Shown here: positions 62,204 to 64,000 of the stretch, in pieces
How positions within the stretch are numbered: position 1 is the first letter of the stretch
How the letters are laid out: every line of letters starts with the position of its first letter
NCBI GenBank assembly: GCA_000752035.1
Contig: CCFE01000011.1
Span: 220,736 to 284,735, forward strand
From: Bacillus rubiinfantis
GTDB taxonomy: Bacteria; Bacillota; Bacilli; Bacillales; Cytobacillaceae
Direction of reading: 5' to 3'
Length of the DNA stretch: 64,000 bases
Translations under genes and position numbers: made by a program
Notes under the pieces: generated by a model
The model's input: the letters and a program-made list of their open reading frames with translations, nothing else
Told to the model about the DNA's origin: nothing
The model's database searches: none

Positions 62204-62234
62204 AAAAAACGCCCTGTATGATAACAGAGCGCTT
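62204..62234 (-). terminator. Intrinsic terminator after cccB
   Basis: Minus strand GCGCTCTGT/ACAGGGCGT stem with six T. Confidence 0.85.
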
Positions 62235-62247
62235 TACTTCTATGATT

Positions 62248-62565
62248 TTATTTTTTTTCTGCCAGCCATTCAGCTACTTGATCCGCGTCATCACCTTTGA
62301 CAACATTTGCTGGCATGCCTCCTGATGTACCTTTTTCAATAATACCAAGAATTTCATCTTTTGAATATTTTGCACCAATTTTATCTAGCGCCGGTCCCAT
62401 ACCCCCTTTGAGGTCTCCCCCATGGCAGCTTGAGCATTTTTGATCGTAAATTTTTTCTCCCCCGGCTGATGCAGTATCTTTACCACCGTCATCGCCGCCT
62501 CCGCAAGCAGCTAGACCGATGACCAGTGAGGTTCCGATGAAAAATGTAGCAAGTTTTTTCTTCAA
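62248..62565 (-). CDS. cccB: Cytochrome c-551, lipoprotein type
   Basis: 105 residues with lipobox GLAAC (Cys about 21), then a Gly/Asp-rich linker and a c-type haem site KCSSCHGG; the distal Met is in GGMPANVV. A membrane-tethered electron carrier. Start has AGGGGGAGTAACC upstream. In the B. subtilis block near ftsEX. Confidence 0.95.
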   Translation of the reverse strand: MKKKLATFFIGTSLVIGLAACGGGDDGGKDTASAGGEKIYDQKCSSCHGGDLKGGMGPALDKIGAKYSKDEILGIIEKGTSGGMPANVVKGDDADQVAEWLAEKK

Positions 62566-62618
62566 TGGTTACTCCCCCTAAGTGTAAATAATGCCATCAT
62601 TGCTTTATTATACCAATA

Positions 62619-63485
62619 TTAACCGCGTTTGAAACCCTCACCCAGGACTTCGGCTGCGTCCATCACTACAACAAAAGCCGTTGGGTCAATGCTTTTGACT
62701 AATTGTTTCAATTTTGTGAACTCAGTTTGATCAACCACACACATTAATACCGGCCGCTCATGATCGGTAAATCCGCCATATGCTGAGATTTTTGTGACCC
62801 CGCGGTCAATTTGTTTCAGGATTCCTTGCCGGACTTCTTCTTGCTTATTGGAAATAATCATCGCCATCTTCGAGCGTCCAAAACCAACCTGAATTAAATC
62901 GATTGTTTTGCTGGTCACATAAAGTCCAATTAAAGCGTATAAGGCTTTTTCAATATCGAATACCACCGCCGCGGTTAGGACAATTAGACCATCAATCATG
63001 ACAACACATTTTCCTAAGGTAATATCTGTGTATTTATTGATAATTTGTGCCGCCAAATCCGTTCCTCCTGTTGAGGCCCTCCCGCGAAACACAATGCCGA
63101 GGCCTAGTCCGACGCCAATTCCGCCGAACAATGCACCTAATAAGGCATCGTTAGTCCACGGCTCCCAGCTTTTTGTTAAAAAAACAACTAAGGGGAGAAA
63201 AATCGTCCCAACCAATGTTTTGGCCCCATAATGTTTCCCTAATAAAACAACTCCGGCTATAAAAAGCGGAATATTGAAGGCCCATTGCACGTACGCCGGC
63301 TCAAGATTTAGTGCTGATTTTAAAATCGTGCTAATTCCGCTCACGCCCCCAGAAGCAATCTTATTTGGCAGTAAAAATACATTGAATGATATTGCAATAA
63401 TTGCCGAGCCAATCAGCACGAAAAAATAATCGAAGGCAATCGTCATGTTTTGATGCCGCTCAGCTAATCGTTTTCGTTTTTTCAT
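62619..63485 (-). CDS. yvjA: YitT-family (DUF2179) membrane protein, YvjA-like
   Basis: 288 residues; five helices in the N-terminal YitT region and a C-terminal DUF2179 domain (KMAMIISNKQEEVRQGIL and VVMDAAEVLGEGF). Start ATG at 63485 has GAGGGG 7 nt upstream; the TTG before it is the longer alternative. Function unknown. Confidence 0.9.
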   Translation of the reverse strand: MKKRKRLAERHQNMTIAFDYFFVLIGSAIIAISFNVFLLPNKIASGGVSGISTILKSALNLEPAYVQWAFNIPLFIAGVVLLGKHYGAKTLVGTIFLPLVVFLTKSWEPWTNDALLGALFGGIGVGLGLGIVFRGRASTGGTDLAAQIINKYTDITLGKCVVMIDGLIVLTAAVVFDIEKALYALIGLYVTSKTIDLIQVGFGRSKMAMIISNKQEEVRQGILKQIDRGVTKISAYGGFTDHERPVLMCVVDQTEFTKLKQLVKSIDPTAFVVVMDAAEVLGEGFKRG

Positions 63486-63488
63486 CAA

Positions 63489-63806
63489 GAATCCCCTCTA
63501 CAAAGCTTTTTTACCGAAGTGAGTATAGCATGGGTAAATAATGGTGTAAATGCCACTAAGTTGACGTGGTAAAGCAGTGAATTTCCTTTTCTCAGTTTAA
63601 AAAATCATAGAAGTACTCGTCGTATAAGTAAGTTTAAAAAATATGTATCGGAGTCCGGGCCCCGCCGGTGCCGCTGATATTTTCGAAAAAGCGCTGATAT
63701 ATATTATTTTTCGCTGATATCTGCTCCAAAGTCGCTGATATTTTTCTAATCGGAGCCCGGGCGCATTCACCAATAGTGCTATTTTCATTTATAGCCCGCT
63801 TTTTCC
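63489..63806. other. Spacer with short CGCTGATAT repeats
   Basis: No supported gene. CGCTGATAT occurs four times between about 63672 and 63742 and a GC-rich imperfect palindrome (CGGAGTCCGGGCCCCGCC / CGGAGCCCGGGCGC) lies around 63651-63768. Confidence 0.5.
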
Positions 63807-63843
63807 AAAAAAAACCTTTACCCATTTTTAAACGGTAAAGGTT
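63807..63843 (-). terminator. Intrinsic terminator of prfB
   Basis: Minus strand AACCTTTACC/GGGTAAAGGTT stem followed by eight T. Confidence 0.88.
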
Positions 63844-63858
63844 CCTCATTTATAGTGA

Positions 63859-64000
63859 TTATGAAATTCTTGAGCGTAAATACGCATTAATAAACATATC
63901 GATATCGCCATCCATCACCGCTTGCACATTGCCTGTTTCCGTACCGGTTCGATGATCCTTTACCATAGAATAGGGATGGAAAACATAGGAGCGGATTTGG
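63859..64000 (-). CDS. prfB: Peptide chain release factor 2, C-terminal end
   Basis: Only the last ~47 residues are in the window; they read [20 protein letters not shown] and end AYLRSRIS, the RF2 C-terminus that recognises UGA and UAA. The rest of the gene, including any programmed frameshift, is outside. Its presence, reading UGA as stop, is worth keeping in mind for the cadA TGA. Confidence 0.93.
   Translation of the reverse strand, partial: QIRSYVFHPYSMVKDHRTGTETGNVQAVMDGDIDMFINAYLRSRIS

Overview
The window is chromosomal DNA from a spore-forming member of the Bacillaceae (Bacillus/Neobacillus-like; I do not assign a species). The evidence is the gene content and order, which match Bacillus subtilis blocks: cggR-gapA-pgk-tpiA-gpmI-eno, yvcI-rapZ-yvcK-whiA-crh, hisZGDBHAFI, hprK-lgt-yvoD-ppaX-yvoF, csbA-uvrB-uvrA, and prfB/yvjA/cccB/ftsEX/ctpB/minJ. 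GerPF-like spore proteins, Crh, HprK, CggR, a CtsR box and AGGAGG-type ribosome sites with frequent TTG/GTG starts point the same way. Most genes lie on the minus strand.

Layout: 1-2.1 kb holds the end of a secreted-type kelch/Ig-like protein. 2.2-9.5 kb is the glycolytic operon under CggR, with a recognisable promoter and tandem CggR operator. 9.5-11.5 kb holds a glutaredoxin-like gene, rpoN (sigL) and tRNA-Arg(CCG). 11.6-12.3 kb is clpP with a CtsR box. 12.3-12.8 kb is a repeat-rich spacer. 12.8-19.4 kb carries crh, whiA, yvcK, rapZ, a NUDIX gene, trxB and a TPR/HTH gene. 19.5-27.3 kb is the histidine operon, interrupted between hisD and hisB by a 1.1-kb array of about twenty 52-bp tandem repeats. 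27.4-29.9 kb is a small low-GC accessory island (nucleotidyltransferase, decayed secreted protein, membrane peptide, GNAT). 30-34 kb is yvoF-ppaX-yvoD-lgt-hprK. 34.1-36.2 kb is a complete-looking group II intron with its reverse transcriptase, sitting between yvlD and hprK. 36.2-43.9 kb is yvlD-yvlB-yvlA and uvrA-uvrB-csbA. 44-45.7 kb is panF-yhdT. 45.9-49.5 kb is a cadmium/zinc efflux operon (cadC-cadA-czcD) in which cadA has an in-frame TGA exactly at the first cysteine of its metal-binding CxxC motif. 49.6-51.5 kb is an ABC exporter. 51.6-55.9 kb holds a Uma2 nuclease-like gene, the ylqG/ylqH pair, a nitroreductase and three GerPF-like spore proteins. 55.9-64 kb is minJ, ctpB, an M23 peptidase, ftsX-ftsE, cccB, a YitT protein and the end of prfB.

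How they work together: hprK and crh are parts of the carbon-catabolite circuit and cggR senses glycolytic flux, so several carbon-control genes share this window. The cad operon is a self-regulated metal-export unit. FtsEX with the M23 coiled-coil peptidase forms a wall-hydrolase activation module, next to the sporulation protease CtpB and the division protein MinJ.

The items most worth a second look are the TGA/CxxC codon in cadA (selenocysteine or a fresh nonsense mutation), the 52-bp array inside the his operon with its exact 311-bp six-unit duplication, several dispersed hairpin repeat families placed at gene ends or leaders, and a three-codon minigene with a strong ribosome site ahead of the ABC exporter.
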